Assembly (NCBI GenBank): GCA_903905735.1
Contig: CAIVHU010000046.1
Coordinates: 1 to 35,508 of the forward strand
Length of the DNA: 35,508 nucleotides
Origin: an uncultured beta proteobacterium
GTDB lineage: Bacteria > Pseudomonadota > Gammaproteobacteria > Burkholderiales > Burkholderiaceae_C
Reading direction: 5' to 3'
Shown: piece by piece, positions 15,777 to 22,819 of the stretch
Position numbering within the stretch: the stretch's first letter is position 1
How the letters are laid out: every line of letters starts with the position of its first letter
Program-made: the position numbers and the translations under genes
The notes under the pieces: generated by a model
The model's input: only the letters and a program-made list of their open reading frames with translations
What the model was told of the DNA's origin: nothing
Databases searched by the model: none

Positions 15777-16718
15777 ATGACGACTCACACTGGCACCCCA
15801 AGCACCGCGCTGACCCTGGCTAACCCCTGGGCGTTGGTTCCTGCCCTGGGCAACTTGGAAGCGTACATTTCGGCGGTTAACCGTATGCCCATGCTGACGC
15901 TGGAAGAAGAGCAGAAATTTGCCCGCCAGTTCCGCATCGACAACGACCTGGAAGCCGCCGGAAAACTGGTGCTGTCGCACCTGCGGCTGGTGGTGTCCAC
16001 GGCGCGCCAGTATCTGGGCTACGGCCTGCCGCATGGCGACCTGATCCAGGAAGGCAATGTTGGCCTGATGAAGGCTGTGAAACGCTTCGACCCCGATCAA
16101 GGCGTGCGCCTGGTGAGCTACGCGCTGCACTGGATCAAGGCCGAGATCCACGAATACATCCTGAAAAACTGGCGCATGGTCAAGGTCGCTACCACCAAGG
16201 CGCAGCGCAAGCTGTTTTTCAACCTGCGCTCGATGAAGCAGCGTTATAGAAGTGCCGATGCGATGGCCGACCTGGATTCGCACCGCGACACACTTAACGA
16301 CAGCCAGATTGACGCGATGGCCAGCGAGCTCAACGTCAAGCGTGAAGAAGTCATCGAGATGGAAGCGCGCCTCTCAGGTGGCGACGTGTTGCTGGACCCG
16401 AGCCCGTCAGATGACGGCGAAGACGCATACGGCCCGATTTCCTACCTGACCGATGCGTCGCACGAACCCACCGCGATGATCGAAGCACACCATCGCGACG
16501 TGCTGGCCAGCGACGGCATTGCCCTGGCGCTGAACACGCTGGACGCGCGCAGTCGCCACATCGTCGAAGAACGCTGGCTCAAGGTGAACGACGACAACTC
16601 CGGTGGCATGACGCTGCACGATCTGGCCGCCGTGTATGGCGTGAGCGCCGAACGCATTCGCCAGATTGAAGTGGCGGCGATGAAAAAAATGAAGAAGGCG
16701 CTGGTTGAATTTGCCTGA
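15777..16718 (+). CDS. rpoH: RNA polymerase sigma-32 factor (heat-shock sigma)
   Basis: Directs RNA polymerase to heat-shock promoters. Seen in 313 residues: N-terminal MLTLEEEQKFARQFR (region 1.2), the region 2 core LIQEGNVGLMKAVKRFDP..VRLVSYALHWIKAEIHEYI, the diagnostic RpoH box QRKLFFNLR, and a region 4 helix-turn-helix LHDLAAVYGVSAERIRQIE near the C-terminus. The ATG at 15777 is chosen because AGGAG lies 7 nt upstream; an in-frame codon at 15756 has none. A perfect CIRCE operator sits 31 bp upstream, so the gene is probably repressed by HrcA, joining the two heat-shock regulators. A strong intrinsic terminator follows at 16758-16794, so it is monocistronic. Confidence 0.97.
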   Translation: MTTHTGTPSTALTLANPWALVPALGNLEAYISAVNRMPMLTLEEEQKFARQFRIDNDLEAAGKLVLSHLRLVVSTARQYLGYGLPHGDLIQEGNVGLMKAVKRFDPDQGVRLVSYALHWIKAEIHEYILKNWRMVKVATTKAQRKLFFNLRSMKQRYRSADAMADLDSHRDTLNDSQIDAMASELNVKREEVIEMEARLSGGDVLLDPSPSDDGEDAYGPISYLTDASHEPTAMIEAHHRDVLASDGIALALNTLDARSRHIVEERWLKVNDDNSGGMTLHDLAAVYGVSAERIRQIEVAAMKKMKKALVEFA

Positions 16719-16757
16719 CCGCTGCCATTGACGCGCTCCGGGCGCGTCGGTCATCAC

Positions 16758-16794
16758 CCCACCTGCCGCTTGACGCTGGCACGTGGGTTTTTTT
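16758..16794 (+). terminator. Rho-independent terminator of rpoH
   Basis: Arms CCCACCTGCC (16758-16767) and GGCACGTGGG (16778-16787) pair with one mismatch around a 10-nt loop, followed by seven Ts. A smaller perfect stem GACGCGC/GCGCGTC at 16730-16748 precedes it, just after the stop codon. Confidence 0.9.
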
Positions 16795-16852
16795 ATTGCC
16801 TGAACAGATCGTACCCACGATTTCTCTGTACCACCGAAATACTCTTTTTTTG

Positions 16853-16897
16853 AGAGCTATCAGCACAATCGCCACCTGGGCTAGCGGCCTGGACTTG
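16853..16897 (+). repeat. Dispersed ~43-bp repeat, copy E (intergenic, diverged)
   Basis: Begins AGAGCTATCAGC and continues with CACCTGGGCTAGCGGCCT, aligning with copy A at 5759. It lies in the gap between the rpoH terminator and the 3' end of the SCO1 gene. Confidence 0.55.
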
Positions 16898-16963
16898 GGG
16901 TTTCACCAAAATAGCTTGCAAAATCCGGCCTGGCCGACCCAGACGCTATCAACTTGATGACAA

Positions 16964-17575
16964 TCAATGCACCGTCTGCAACAGCAGGCGGATGTCCGCG
17001 GCGGTTTTTTCAGGGGCTGTGCCGTAGCGCGTGAACAGTCGCAAATGGCCTTGCGTGTCATACACGTAACTGCCCGCCGTGTGGTCAATGGTGTAGCTGG
17101 TGGGCGTGGGGCCAGGCACTTTTTTGTAATACACCTTGTAATCCTTGGCAATGGCCGCCGTTTTCTCGGGCGTGGTGTAGAGCCCCAGAAACGTCGGGTC
17201 AAAATTTTGCATGTAGGCCTTGAGCATCTCCGACTTGTCACGCTCGGGGTCCACCGTGACAAACAGGGCCTGCAGTTTGTCGCCGTCCGGGCCCAGAAGC
17301 TTCTTGATGGCGACCATCTCGGTCATGGACGTGGGGCACACGTCCGGGCACTGGGTGTAGCCAAAGAACATCATGACGATCTTGCCACGAAAGTCCGCCA
17401 GCGTGCGCGGCTTGCCGTCGAAGTCGGTCAGGGCAAAGTCTTTGGCGTAATCGGCACCGGTGATGTCGATCGCGGTGAATTTCAGGGCGTTTTTATTGCA
17501 AGCGGTCAATTGACCCAGAGCCGCCGTCCATAAAGCGCCAATAGCTATTGATTTAAGAGCATTTCGTTTGTTCAT
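16964..17575 (-). CDS. SCO1/SenC family copper chaperone lipoprotein
   Basis: Thioredoxin-fold protein that delivers copper to, or reduces, the CuA site of cytochrome c oxidase at the outer face of the inner membrane. Seen in 203 residues: a signal peptide with lipobox LTAC (Cys26), the metal and thiol motif CPDVCP (C76, C80), and the third ligand His165 in YTIDHTAGSYVYD. Length normal. Oddity: codons 10-23 of the signal peptide (IAIGALWTAALGQL) coincide with a dispersed repeat copy, giving it a signal core like that of the unrelated DUF3047 protein. It is downstream of the BioC-like gene on the same strand with a 109-bp gap. No cytochrome oxidase genes lie in the window. Confidence 0.93.
   Translation of the reverse strand: MNKRNALKSIAIGALWTAALGQLTACNKNALKFTAIDITGADYAKDFALTDFDGKPRTLADFRGKIVMMFFGYTQCPDVCPTSMTEMVAIKKLLGPDGDKLQALFVTVDPERDKSEMLKAYMQNFDPTFLGLYTTPEKTAAIAKDYKVYYKKVPGPTPTSYTIDHTAGSYVYDTQGHLRLFTRYGTAPEKTAADIRLLLQTVH
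17508..17548 (-). repeat. Dispersed ~43-bp repeat, copy D, inside the SCO1 signal peptide
   Basis: On the minus strand it reads ATAGCTATTGGCGCTTTAT, then GGCTCTGGGTCAATT. The first 19 bases match copy A at all but two positions. It encodes residues 10-23 of the SCO1 protein in the same reading frame as copy A does in DUF3047. Confidence 0.6.
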
Positions 17576-17684
17576 GGGCTAAATCATACCCCCGGCAGTG
17601 TCTTGGCGTGTATGCGCCAGCTGCGGCCAGCCAGTGCTGGGCGGCAATATGTCTGCCAGCCCATCGACCATTTGCTGACCCGGT

Positions 17685-18569
17685 TTACACCGGTTTGCTG
17701 CGCCCACGTATCAGGGCGGCGCGCATGTCGTCCAGACTGATCTCGCTGTGCGCAGCCACCGACAGGCGGGGTGCGGGCTTGAAGGCGTGGCCGTAAATCA
17801 CTTCAAAAGTCAGCTGCAGCGGCTGCTGTGCCAGCGCCTGCAGCAGTTGCCGATGCCAGCCGCGCCCGCGCAAGCCGGCAAAGCGCCCGGTGTGCAGGTT
17901 GCGACCCAGGCCGCGCAGCTCTTGCAGCAGGCGCTCGGGCGTCTCGAAGGTGAGTGTGATGCGCTCCATGTCCATCACCGGCTCGGCAAATCCGGCACCC
18001 ATCAGCATGTCGCCCCAGTCGTGCATGTCGGTAAATTCATGCGCGGGCGCGGGCCAACCCAGCGTCTTGTAAAGCGTTTGCAGCTCTTTGAGCGTGTCGG
18101 GGCCAAGGCAGGAAAACATCAGGAAGCCATCCACGGCCAGCGCCGCGTGCCACTGCGCCATCAGGGCCTGCGGGTCGGCAGCCATGTGCAGCGCCATATT
18201 GGACCAGAGCATCTGCGCGGGCTGCTGCACCTGCGTGACGACGTTGGTTTTGGGCTGCAGCCAGGCTTGCGGCTTCCAGCGCGGTGCCACCAGCGCCCGG
18301 GTGGCGCGCTGCACACCGGCGCTGGAGGGCTCCAGCACCGTGCAGGCCGCTTTGGGGTAACGCTGCGCCAGAAGACCATGTGCCTGCAAGCCACCCAGCA
18401 GTGGCTGCCAGTGCACCCAACTGCTGGGCTTCACCTTGATCCAGTCCAGCCGCTCCTGCATGCGCCGCGCCACTTCTTCGTGGAGCCAGGGCGATTCGGT
18501 GACGAGCATGTGCTGCCAGCGCTGCGCGGCGCGCAGGTCTATGGTGGGAGGTGTTGTGCTGGCGGCCAT
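17685..18569 (-). CDS. BioC-like methyltransferase with degenerate SAM motif
   Basis: A 294-residue protein resembling malonyl-ACP O-methyltransferase BioC, which caps malonyl-ACP for pimelate/biotin synthesis. Seen: N-terminal RRMQERLDWIKVKPS, then MLWSNMALHMAADP, DGFLMFSCLGPDTLKELQTLY and FTDMHDWGDMLMGAGFAEPVMDMERITLTFETPERLLQELRGLG in order, the BioC pattern. Oddity: the glycine-rich SAM loop (D-x-G-x-G-x-G) expected after KPS is replaced by WVHWQPLLGGLQAHG, so ordinary SAM binding is doubtful. The ATG at 18569 is 36 bp from the divergent comF-type start. No other bio genes are present. It may be a family-specific BioC variant or a relative that has lost catalysis. Confidence 0.75.
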   Translation of the reverse strand: MAASTTPPTIDLRAAQRWQHMLVTESPWLHEEVARRMQERLDWIKVKPSSWVHWQPLLGGLQAHGLLAQRYPKAACTVLEPSSAGVQRATRALVAPRWKPQAWLQPKTNVVTQVQQPAQMLWSNMALHMAADPQALMAQWHAALAVDGFLMFSCLGPDTLKELQTLYKTLGWPAPAHEFTDMHDWGDMLMGAGFAEPVMDMERITLTFETPERLLQELRGLGRNLHTGRFAGLRGRGWHRQLLQALAQQPLQLTFEVIYGHAFKPAPRLSVAAHSEISLDDMRAALIRGRSKPV

Positions 18570-18593
18570 CTGAAAACTTTGCGGACGGGGGAG

Positions 18594-18599
18594 TATATT
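18594..18599 (+). promoter_or_regulatory. Putative -10 box of the comF-type gene
   Basis: TATATT ends 6 bp before the ATG at 18606, in a 36-bp gap between divergent starts. Initiation at the usual distance would fall on or next to the start codon, suggesting leaderless or near-leaderless mRNA. A weak CTGAAA lies 18 bp upstream of the box. Confidence 0.4.
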
Positions 18600-18605
18600 G
18601 GCCGC

Positions 18606-19331
18606 ATGTTTGTCAAGTTGATTTCGGGGACGTTGCCAACGCGCCTGAGCCTGCCCCGGCTACCCAGCCAGTGCCGGGTGTGCCACAGCTGGCCGGCGCA
18701 GCCGGTGTGCGAGGCCTGCGTCAACCAGTTTGCCCAGCCGCAATCACGTTGCCTGACCTGCGCCCTGCCCTTGCCAGCGGCACAACACGGCAGCGCCCGC
18801 CACTGCGGTGGCTGCCTGAAAGCACCGCCGCCGCTGGCACGCTGCTTGGCCGCCGTTTCCTACGCCTACCCCTGGGCCACCTTGATCGCTCACTATAAAT
18901 TTCATGCCGAACCCGGTCTGGTGCGCAGCTTTGCCACACTGCTGCGCGCCGCGCCGTGGGTGGAACCGGCGCTGGACGAAGCTGACATGTTGCTGCCCAT
19001 GGCGCTGTCGTCTGAACGCCTGAAAGTGCGCGGCTACAACCAGGCGCTGCTGCTGGCACGCCAGCTGGAGCCAATAAATACCCGAGCGGACGTGCTGCTG
19101 CGCATACAGGACACCCCGGCACAGCACACGCTGAAACGTGCCGAGCGCCTGACCGCGCTGGACCATGCCTTTGCCGTGGATTCACTGCTGGTCGATGCGC
19201 TGCGGGGCAAAAACGTGCTGCTGGTGGACGATGTGATGACCACCGGGGCCTCACTGTTTACGGCGGCACGGGTACTGAAGGCGGCTGGAGCCAGCCAGGT
19301 GACGGGGCTGGTTTTTGCGCGGACGGAGTGA
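18606..19331 (+). CDS. ComF family phosphoribosyltransferase-like protein
   Basis: A 241-residue protein with an N-terminal double zinc-ribbon (CRVCHS, CEAC, CLTC, CGGC between about residues 20 and 65) and a C-terminal PRTase fold with the PRPP-binding motif VLLVDDVMTTGASL. The intervening HYKFHAEPGL and MALSSERLKVRGYNQALLLAR are typical of ComF/GntX. ComF is needed for uptake of transforming DNA in naturally competent bacteria; GntX-type relatives have other proposed roles. The frame stays open far upstream, antisense to the BioC-like gene, but ComF similarity begins at the ATG at 18606. No neighbouring competence genes. The family is secure, the role inferred. Confidence 0.9.
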   Translation: MFVKLISGTLPTRLSLPRLPSQCRVCHSWPAQPVCEACVNQFAQPQSRCLTCALPLPAAQHGSARHCGGCLKAPPPLARCLAAVSYAYPWATLIAHYKFHAEPGLVRSFATLLRAAPWVEPALDEADMLLPMALSSERLKVRGYNQALLLARQLEPINTRADVLLRIQDTPAQHTLKRAERLTALDHAFAVDSLLVDALRGKNVLLVDDVMTTGASLFTAARVLKAAGASQVTGLVFARTE

Positions 19332-19587
19332 TACTTCTGCACACAAAAGCCCTGGCGGGTTGCAATAGGTCAGCATGGAAGCCGTTTGGCTTCGATGCCG
19401 CGTTGGCAGATTGGTGCACTCAGGTTGTCGTACGTCGAGGGCAAGGAGGTGAATGGTTACGCTCATGTCCCCCGAAGAGGGCTGCGCCCCCAGTGACTAA
19501 CGCCGATCATGCCCCATATTGCGGCAACTTCATGCGTCATCGGTGATACAGGTCTGAAGACCTTGACCACCAGCGACAATCCACCCC

Positions 19588-20052
19588 ATGTTTCACATTG
19601 TCTTGGTCGAACCCGAAATCCCGCCGAACACCGGAAACGTCATCCGCTTGGCGGCCAACACCGGCTGCACGCTGCACCTGGTGGAGCCGCTGGGGTTTTC
19701 GATGGACGACAAACACATGCGCCGCGCCGGGCTGGACTACCACGAGTACGCCACCGTCAAGCGGCATGCGGACTGGGCCACTTTTTTGGCCGAACAAAAG
19801 CCGCCCGTCTACCGGATGTTTGCGCTGACCACCCGCGCCAGCCGCAATGTCTTTGAGGTGACTTTTCAGCCGAGTGACTATCTGGTGTTCGGTTCAGAAA
19901 CCAAGGGCTTAAGCGAGACGGTGCGCCAAGCTTTCACGGCTGCCACCGCCATCAAACTGCCAATGGTGGCGGGCCAGCGCAGCCTGAATTTATCCAACGC
20001 CGTGGCGGTAACGGTGTTTGAGGCGTGGCGGCAAAACAGTTTTGGGTTATAA
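19588..20052 (+). CDS. trmL: tRNA (cytidine/uridine-34-2'-O)-methyltransferase
   Basis: SPOUT-class methyltransferase that methylates the wobble ribose of tRNA-Leu isoacceptors. Seen in 154 residues: N-terminal IVLVEPEIPPNTGNVIRLAANTG, LDYHEY, LVFGSETKGL and the C-terminal trefoil-knot motif QRSLNLSNAVAVTVFEAWRQ. The length matches TrmL. The ATG at 19588 opens the conserved start MFHIVLVEP. The 256 bp before it (19332-19587) contain a small stem GAAGCC/GGCTTC near 19379 but no recognised promoter or gene. It is convergent with mutT (45 bp apart), with a dispersed repeat between them. Confidence 0.94.
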   Translation: MFHIVLVEPEIPPNTGNVIRLAANTGCTLHLVEPLGFSMDDKHMRRAGLDYHEYATVKRHADWATFLAEQKPPVYRMFALTTRASRNVFEVTFQPSDYLVFGSETKGLSETVRQAFTAATAIKLPMVAGQRSLNLSNAVAVTVFEAWRQNSFGL

Positions 20053-20055
20053 ACC

Positions 20056-20098
20056 AAATCGGCCTCCAGCCCTTATAGATAAAGCGCTAGAAGCTCTC
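20056..20098 (-). repeat. Dispersed ~43-bp repeat, copy B (between trmL and mutT)
   Basis: On the minus strand it reads AGAGCTTCTAGCGCTTTAT, then AAGGGCTGGAGGCCGATTT: an imperfect palindrome filling the whole gap between the two convergent stop codons. It shares AAATCGGCCT, AGCCCTTAT and AAGCGC (plus-strand reading) with copy C at 32511. It could serve as a bidirectional transcript end. Confidence 0.75.
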
Positions 20099-20571
20099 TA
20101 AAACAGAGCGTCTTTCCAGTTAATTTCGGCGGCCAGCCACTGCAGGACGGGGATGGTTCCGGGCAGGATAGGACTCACGGCTACCGGAATCTGTTGCCAG
20201 GCAAAACTTTGCGCCTCGCGCATCTGCAACTCACCGGACCAATCGAGCACCTTGCAAAAATGCAATCGCACCAGCGCGTGAGGGTAATCCACGAGTTCAT
20301 CGCGCCAGCGCTGGATCTGGCCGGTGGTGATGCCGAGTTCTTCGTGCAGTTCACGCGCCAAGGCCTGCTCCACACTTTCTCCGGCTTCGAGCTTGCCGCC
20401 GGGAAATTCCCAGTAGCCGGCGTAGACCTTGCCGACTGGGCGCGAGGTCAGCAAAAAGTGACTATTGGGCTGTATCAGCACGCCCACCGCCACATCGATC
20501 ACCTTGCGGTCCGGGCCACCTTCGCGCGCTTCATGGGCGTCGGCAACCAGCGGGTTTCTGGGTTGGGTCAT
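20098..20571 (-). CDS. mutT: Nudix hydrolase, MutT-type 8-oxo-dGTP diphosphatase
   Basis: Hydrolyses oxidised (d)GTP to prevent A:T to C:G mutation. Seen in 157 residues: KVIDVAVGVLI at the first strand, SRPVGKVYAGYWEFPGGK, and a complete Nudix box (G-x5-E-x7-R-E-x2-E-E) at about residues 58-80, then the MutT-type VRLHFCKVLDWSGEL. The start is taken at the ATG at 20571; an in-frame TTG six codons upstream is possible. It begins 20 bp after the stop of the ATPase gene and is the last member of the argJ-ATPase-mutT chain. Its stop codon borders repeat copy B. Confidence 0.9.
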   Translation of the reverse strand: MTQPRNPLVADAHEAREGGPDRKVIDVAVGVLIQPNSHFLLTSRPVGKVYAGYWEFPGGKLEAGESVEQALARELHEELGITTGQIQRWRDELVDYPHALVRLHFCKVLDWSGELQMREAQSFAWQQIPVAVSPILPGTIPVLQWLAAEINWKDALF

Positions 20572-20591
20572 GGGATCAGGCGCCAACAAGC

Positions 20592-21479
20592 TCAGGCTGG
20601 GCCATTAACGTCTGCATGCCGCCCGGCAAAGTCGCGGGCAAACTGGTAGGCGACGCGGCCGCTGCGCGCACCGCGTTCCAGCGCCCAGACCAGCGCCTCG
20701 GGCCTGGCTGCGTCGATGGCAGCAGCGCCCACACCAAAGGAGCTGAGCCACTGCGCCACGATGGCCAGGTACTCGTCCTGGCTGAAGGAATAGAAGCTGA
20801 CCCACAGGCCAAACCGCTCGGACAGGGAAATTTTTTCTTCCACCACCTCACCCGGATGCACCTCGCCGTCGGGCGTGTGGGTGTAAATCAGGTTGTCCTT
20901 CATGTGCTCGGGCAGCAGGTGGCGACGGTTGCTGGTGGCGTAGATCAGCACATTGGGCGTGGTGGCGGCCACCGAGCCATCCAGAATCGACTTGAGCGCC
21001 TTGTAGCCGGGCTCGCCGTCTTCAAAGCTCAGATCGTCGCAAAACACAATGAATTTCTCGGAGCGGTCGGACACCAGATCGACGATGTCAGGCAGGTCGA
21101 TCAGGTCCGCCTTGTCCACTTCAATCAGCCGCAGGCCCAGATGCGCGTATTCGTTCAGACAGGCGCGAATCAGGGACGACTTGCCGGTGCCGCGCGCGCC
21201 GGTCAGCAGCACGTTGTTGGCCAGGTCACCGCGCACAAACTGCAAGGTGTTGCGCTGGATCTTTTCTTTTTGCTGCTCGATCTCTTTGAGGTCGCTGAGT
21301 TTCATGGCCCCAATGTGGCGCACAGGCTCCAGGCTGCTGCGCCCGGCGCTACGTTTACGGTAGCGGTAGGCGCTGGAGGCGGCCCAGTCCGGCTGCGCCA
21401 GCGGCTGCGGCAACACGGCTTCAATGCGTGCGATCAGTTGCTCGGCCCGCGCCAGCAGGTGGTCAAAGCGTTCGCTCAT
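20592..21479 (-). CDS. DUF815-type AAA ATPase
   Basis: A 295-residue P-loop ATPase of the DUF815 family. Walker A GARGTGKS is at 94-101, Walker B FIVFCDDL at 143-150, and [14 protein letters not shown] at about 180-193 carries the sensor residues. The family's [16 protein letters not shown] is present, and the C-terminal [21 protein letters not shown] is a typical lid. The ATG at 21479 overlaps the argJ stop as ATGA, so translation is coupled; the frame is open further upstream but that part is antisense to nothing known and lacks DUF815 similarity. The biochemical role is unknown; it is regularly found between argJ and mutT in this group, as I recall. Confidence 0.87.
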   Translation of the reverse strand: MSERFDHLLARAEQLIARIEAVLPQPLAQPDWAASSAYRYRKRSAGRSSLEPVRHIGAMKLSDLKEIEQQKEKIQRNTLQFVRGDLANNVLLTGARGTGKSSLIRACLNEYAHLGLRLIEVDKADLIDLPDIVDLVSDRSEKFIVFCDDLSFEDGEPGYKALKSILDGSVAATTPNVLIYATSNRRHLLPEHMKDNLIYTHTPDGEVHPGEVVEEKISLSERFGLWVSFYSFSQDEYLAIVAQWLSSFGVGAAAIDAARPEALVWALERGARSGRVAYQFARDFAGRHADVNGPA

Positions 21480-22705
21480 GAGCGGTAATCGGCGTTGATG
21501 GTGACGTACTCGTGGCTCAGGTCGCAGGTCCAGACCGTGTCTGCCGCGCTGCCACGACCGAGCAGCACGCGCACGGTGATCTCGCTTTGTTTCATCACAC
21601 GCTGACCATCTTCCTCTCGGTAGTCCGGGTTGCGCCCCCCCTTGACCGCCACGTGTACCTCGTCCAGGTACAGATCGATACCTGTCTGGTCCAGATCGGT
21701 GATGCCCGCGTAACCGACTGCCGCCAGGATGCGGCCTAGATTGGGGTCGCTGGCAAAGAACGCGGTTTTGACCAGCGGCGAATGCGCAATCGCGTAGGCC
21801 ACCTGGCGGCACTCGGCTTGGGTGTGACCGCCTTCGACCTTGATCGTTATGAATTTAGTAGCACCCTCCCCATCACGCACAATGGCTTGAGCCAGTTTTT
21901 GTGCCACACCGAGCATGGCGGCTCGAAGGGCTTGCCCGGCAGCGCTTTCCAGCGATTGGATCAAGTTGTGCGCAGCTTTGTTGGTGGCAATCACCACAAA
22001 CGAGTCGTTGGTGGAGGTGTCGCCATCGACGGTGACGCGGTTGAACGAGCCCTCGGCCAGTTCCAGAGCCAACTGTTTCATCAGCGCGGGCGCGACGCAG
22101 GCATCGGTGGCCATGAAACCCAACATGGTCGCCATGTTGGGGCGGATCATGCCCGCGCCCTTGCTGATGCCGGTGATGCTAACTGCCACGCCGTCAATCA
22201 CCACCTGCGCACCAAAGGCTTTGGGTGCGGTGTCGGTGGTCATGATGGCCTCCGCCGCGCGCAGCCAGTTGTCGGGTTTGGCATCCGCCATGGCGGCATC
22301 CAACCCGGCTTCGATCCGCTCCACCGGCAGGGTTTCCATGATCACACCGGTGGAAAACGGCAGCACCTGCTGCGCACTGATGCCCAGTTTGCCCGCCAGC
22401 GCGGCGCAGCTTTGCTGGGCACGTGCCAGGCCATCTGCACCGGTGCCCGCATTGGCGTTGCCGGTGTTGATGACCATGGCGCGAATGGTCTGACCACCGC
22501 CCAGATGCTCGCGACAAATCTGCACCGGCGCAGCGCAGAAGCGGTTTTGCGTGAATACGCCTGAGACGCTGGCACCTTCTTCGATCAGCACCACTGTCAA
22601 GTCCTTGCGGTTGGCTTTGCGGATGCCCGCCTCGGTCACACCGATGGACACACCAGCGATAGGGAAAAGTTCAGCGGGGTTGGGAGCGGGCAGATTGACG
22701 GGCAT
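21476..22705 (-). CDS. argJ: Arginine biosynthesis bifunctional protein ArgJ (ornithine acetyltransferase)
   Basis: Transfers acetyl from N-acetylornithine to glutamate, recycling acetyl groups in arginine synthesis, and may also use acetyl-CoA. A 409-residue precursor that cleaves itself before the nucleophile Thr193 in [13 protein letters not shown] (A192-T193). Also seen: [13 protein letters not shown] near 49-61, [13 protein letters not shown] near 77-89 and the C-terminal [16 protein letters not shown], which ends in the typical YRS. Length normal. It lies downstream of secA on the same strand after a pair of strong stem-loops and overlaps the next gene by 4 nt. Confidence 0.97.
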   Translation of the reverse strand: MPVNLPAPNPAELFPIAGVSIGVTEAGIRKANRKDLTVVLIEEGASVSGVFTQNRFCAAPVQICREHLGGGQTIRAMVINTGNANAGTGADGLARAQQSCAALAGKLGISAQQVLPFSTGVIMETLPVERIEAGLDAAMADAKPDNWLRAAEAIMTTDTAPKAFGAQVVIDGVAVSITGISKGAGMIRPNMATMLGFMATDACVAPALMKQLALELAEGSFNRVTVDGDTSTNDSFVVIATNKAAHNLIQSLESAAGQALRAAMLGVAQKLAQAIVRDGEGATKFITIKVEGGHTQAECRQVAYAIAHSPLVKTAFFASDPNLGRILAAVGYAGITDLDQTGIDLYLDEVHVAVKGGRNPDYREEDGQRVMKQSEITVRVLLGRGSAADTVWTCDLSHEYVTINADYRS

Positions 22706-22750
22706 GGGGGTCTTTCAAACATCAAAACAAATCGGAAGGCCAGATAAAAG

Positions 22751-22801
22751 AAATCGGGCTCAAGGCCCGATTTTGGTGAAATCAGGCACAAGTCCTGATT
22801 T
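22751..22801 (-). terminator. Tandem stem-loops between secA and argJ
   Basis: Read on the minus strand, secA's stop is followed by stem AAATCAGG/CCTGATTT (22779-22801) and then stem AAATCGGGC/GCCCGATTT (22751-22773, 9 perfect pairs, 5-nt loop), with CTTTTATC after it. They probably end the secA transcript. The second stem lies 46 bp before the argJ start, so it could also act as an attenuator-like leader structure. Confidence 0.75.
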
Positions 22802-22819
22802 TCATGGTTTTTGGCAGGG

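Noticed and set aside
17748-18605. Long N-terminal extension of the comF-type gene
   Set aside because: Antisense to the BioC-like gene; ComF similarity begins exactly at the ATG at 18606.
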